A stretch of DNA of 64,000 nucleotides. It comes from Jilunia laotingensis. GTDB lineage: Bacteria; Bacteroidota; Bacteroidia; Bacteroidales; Bacteroidaceae. Shown here piece after piece: positions 62,875 to 64,000 of the stretch. A model generated the notes under the pieces. It did no database searches and was not told the origin of the DNA. It worked only from the letters and a program-made list of their open reading frames with translations. The stretch is taken from contig NZ_JACRTF010000001.1 of NCBI RefSeq assembly GCF_014385165.1, positions 4,092,001 through 4,156,000 on the forward strand. Direction: 5' to 3'. The position numbers and the translations under genes are program-made. Position 1 is the first letter of the stretch; each line of letters starts with the position of its first letter.

Positions 62875-64000
62875 TTAAAATACTTCCACTTTTTCAGCAA
62901 TACGTTTTGTTTTATCACGCAACGCATCCAAATCGGAGCCTAAAGGGGCATAGCAAAGTACGACTCCCATGCGGCGATTGACCCGTGTAAACGGCTTGCC
63001 GAAAATACGCAGATAGGTATCCTCTTCTCTCGTAACCTCTTCCAATCCCCTATATTGCGGACGTTCCTGACTGGCAACAGGTGAAAGAATCACGGCACTC
63101 GCCCCTATCCTTTCCTGTTTGATACATGGAATCGGCAAACCAAGCACGGCACGGAGGTGTAATTCAAACTCATTCAGGTTTTGTGTACCTGCCAAAGTCA
63201 CCATACCCGTATCGTGTGGACGGGGGGACAGTTCGGAAAAATAAACTCCGTTTTCATGGCTTAGGAAGAATTCTACTCCCCACAAACCAGCACCTGTTAA
63301 AGCACGGGTTACTTTCTCCGCCATCTCCTGTGCCTCTTTCAAATGTGCCGGATCAATGTGGGCAGGCTGAAAACTCTCACGATAATCCCCACCCTTCTGC
63401 ACATGACCAATGGGAGGGCAGAACAAGGTCGGTCCGTTTTTTTGAGTGACAGTAAGCAATGTGATCTCACTATCGAACTTAATAAATTCCTCGATTATCA
63501 GTTCACGGATATCTCCCCGGCTGCCACTGCATCCGTATTCCCATGCATGTTCCAGTTCGTCTGCATTCTTCACCAATGACTGCCCCTTACCGGAAGAAGA
63601 CATCAAAGGTTTCACCACACATGGAAAACCTATTTTGGCAGCGGCATCTTTCAGTTCGTCCAGTGATTTAGCATAGAAATAGCTGGCTGTTTTCAATCCA
63701 AGTTCTTTAGCTGCCAGATCACGGATGGCTTTCCGGTTCATAGTGAAGTTGACGGCACGCGCACTCGGCACTACCTGAATTCCTTCTTTCTCAAAATCGT
63801 ACAAACGTTCCGTACGGATGGCTTCAATCTCTGGCACGATGATATCCGGCTGGTGTTTACGCACCACACGTTCCAACGCTTCGCCATCGAGCATATTGAA
63901 TATCTCATATTCATCGGCAACCTGCATGGCAGGTGCATGGGCATATGAATCACAAGCAATGATATGTTGTCCTTTACGTTGGGCAGATATAACAAATTCT
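62875..64000 (-). CDS. purT: Formate-dependent GAR transformylase, 5' end cut off
   Basis: The frame is open to the right edge of the window (reading [17 protein letters not shown], then [19 protein letters not shown]), so the start codon lies beyond 64000; an internal ATG at 63927 is not the start. About 374 of the expected ~390 residues are present. ATP-grasp features are visible: [42 protein letters not shown] and [16 protein letters not shown]. PurT makes formyl-glycinamide ribonucleotide from formate, ATP and GAR in purine synthesis, which suits a formate-producing anaerobe. Confidence 0.95.
   Translation of the reverse strand, partial: EFVISAQRKGQHIIACDSYAHAPAMQVADEYEIFNMLDGEALERVVRKHQPDIIVPEIEAIRTERLYDFEKEGIQVVPSARAVNFTMNRKAIRDLAAKELGLKTASYFYAKSLDELKDAAAKIGFPCVVKPLMSSSGKGQSLVKNADELEHAWEYGCSGSRGDIRELIIEEFIKFDSEITLLTVTQKNGPTLFCPPIGHVQKGGDYRESFQPAHIDPAHLKEAQEMAEKVTRALTGAGLWGVEFFLSHENGVYFSELSPRPHDTGMVTLAGTQNLNEFELHLRAVLGLPIPCIKQERIGASAVILSPVASQERPQYRGLEEVTREEDTYLRIFGKPFTRVNRRMGVVLCYAPLGSDLDALRDKTKRIAEKVEVF

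Overview
The window looks like chromosomal DNA of a Bacteroides species (order Bacteroidales). The evidence is a SusC/SusD pair, FtsX-type permeases of the Bacteroidota kind with NENPVxSIK tails, an F1Fo-ATPase operon that starts with atpD-atpC, surface proteins with Bacteroidota C-terminal sorting-like tails, cytochrome bd with its DUF4492 partner, and repeated matches to the Bacteroides promoter (TTTG, 19-21 bases, TAnnTTTG). I see no rRNA, tRNA, CRISPR array, integrase or transposase. Both ends cut through genes: an S8 peptidase on the left and purT on the right.

Layout. 1-5.4 kb: truncated subtilisin-like protease, then convergent cydAB with DUF4492 (nanaerobic respiration). 5.4-15.5 kb: an ABC exporter operon (two FtsX permeases and an ATPase, minus strand), a divergent pair coding for a phosphoesterase lipoprotein and an envelope protein, and an NtrC-type regulator with its histidine kinase. 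A sigma-54 promoter and three copies of one 17-bp palindrome tie these into one probable regulon. 15.6-19 kb: CPA-family cation antiporter and an acyl-CoA/ACP ligase. 19.2-20.4 kb: a HipA-like kinase overlapping a DUF3037 gene. 20.6-27.7 kb: a candidate small RNA and three tandem S8 peptidases with almost identical ends. 27.9-29.8 kb: an alpha/beta hydrolase, a zinc-ribbon/HTH protein and a membrane protein. 30-37.4 kb: SusD, SusC and a large HExxH metalloprotease, probably a peptide-oriented uptake locus. 37.7-45.3 kb: a second candidate small RNA and a four-gene operon of repeat-rich surface proteins. 45.8-54.5 kb: an AddAB-type helicase-nuclease pair and a Pif1-like helicase. 54.7-62.1 kb: the complete ATP synthase operon. 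62.9-64 kb: purT.

The most interesting material is the sigma-54/two-component/exporter regulon with a permease relic in its leader, two free-standing small-RNA candidates with full promoter and terminator, the gene-converted protease triplet, the uncharacterised four-gene surface operon, and three unrelated intergenic clusters of short repeats that all have a spacing of about 22-23 bp. Functional statements come from reading motifs by eye; no database search was run.
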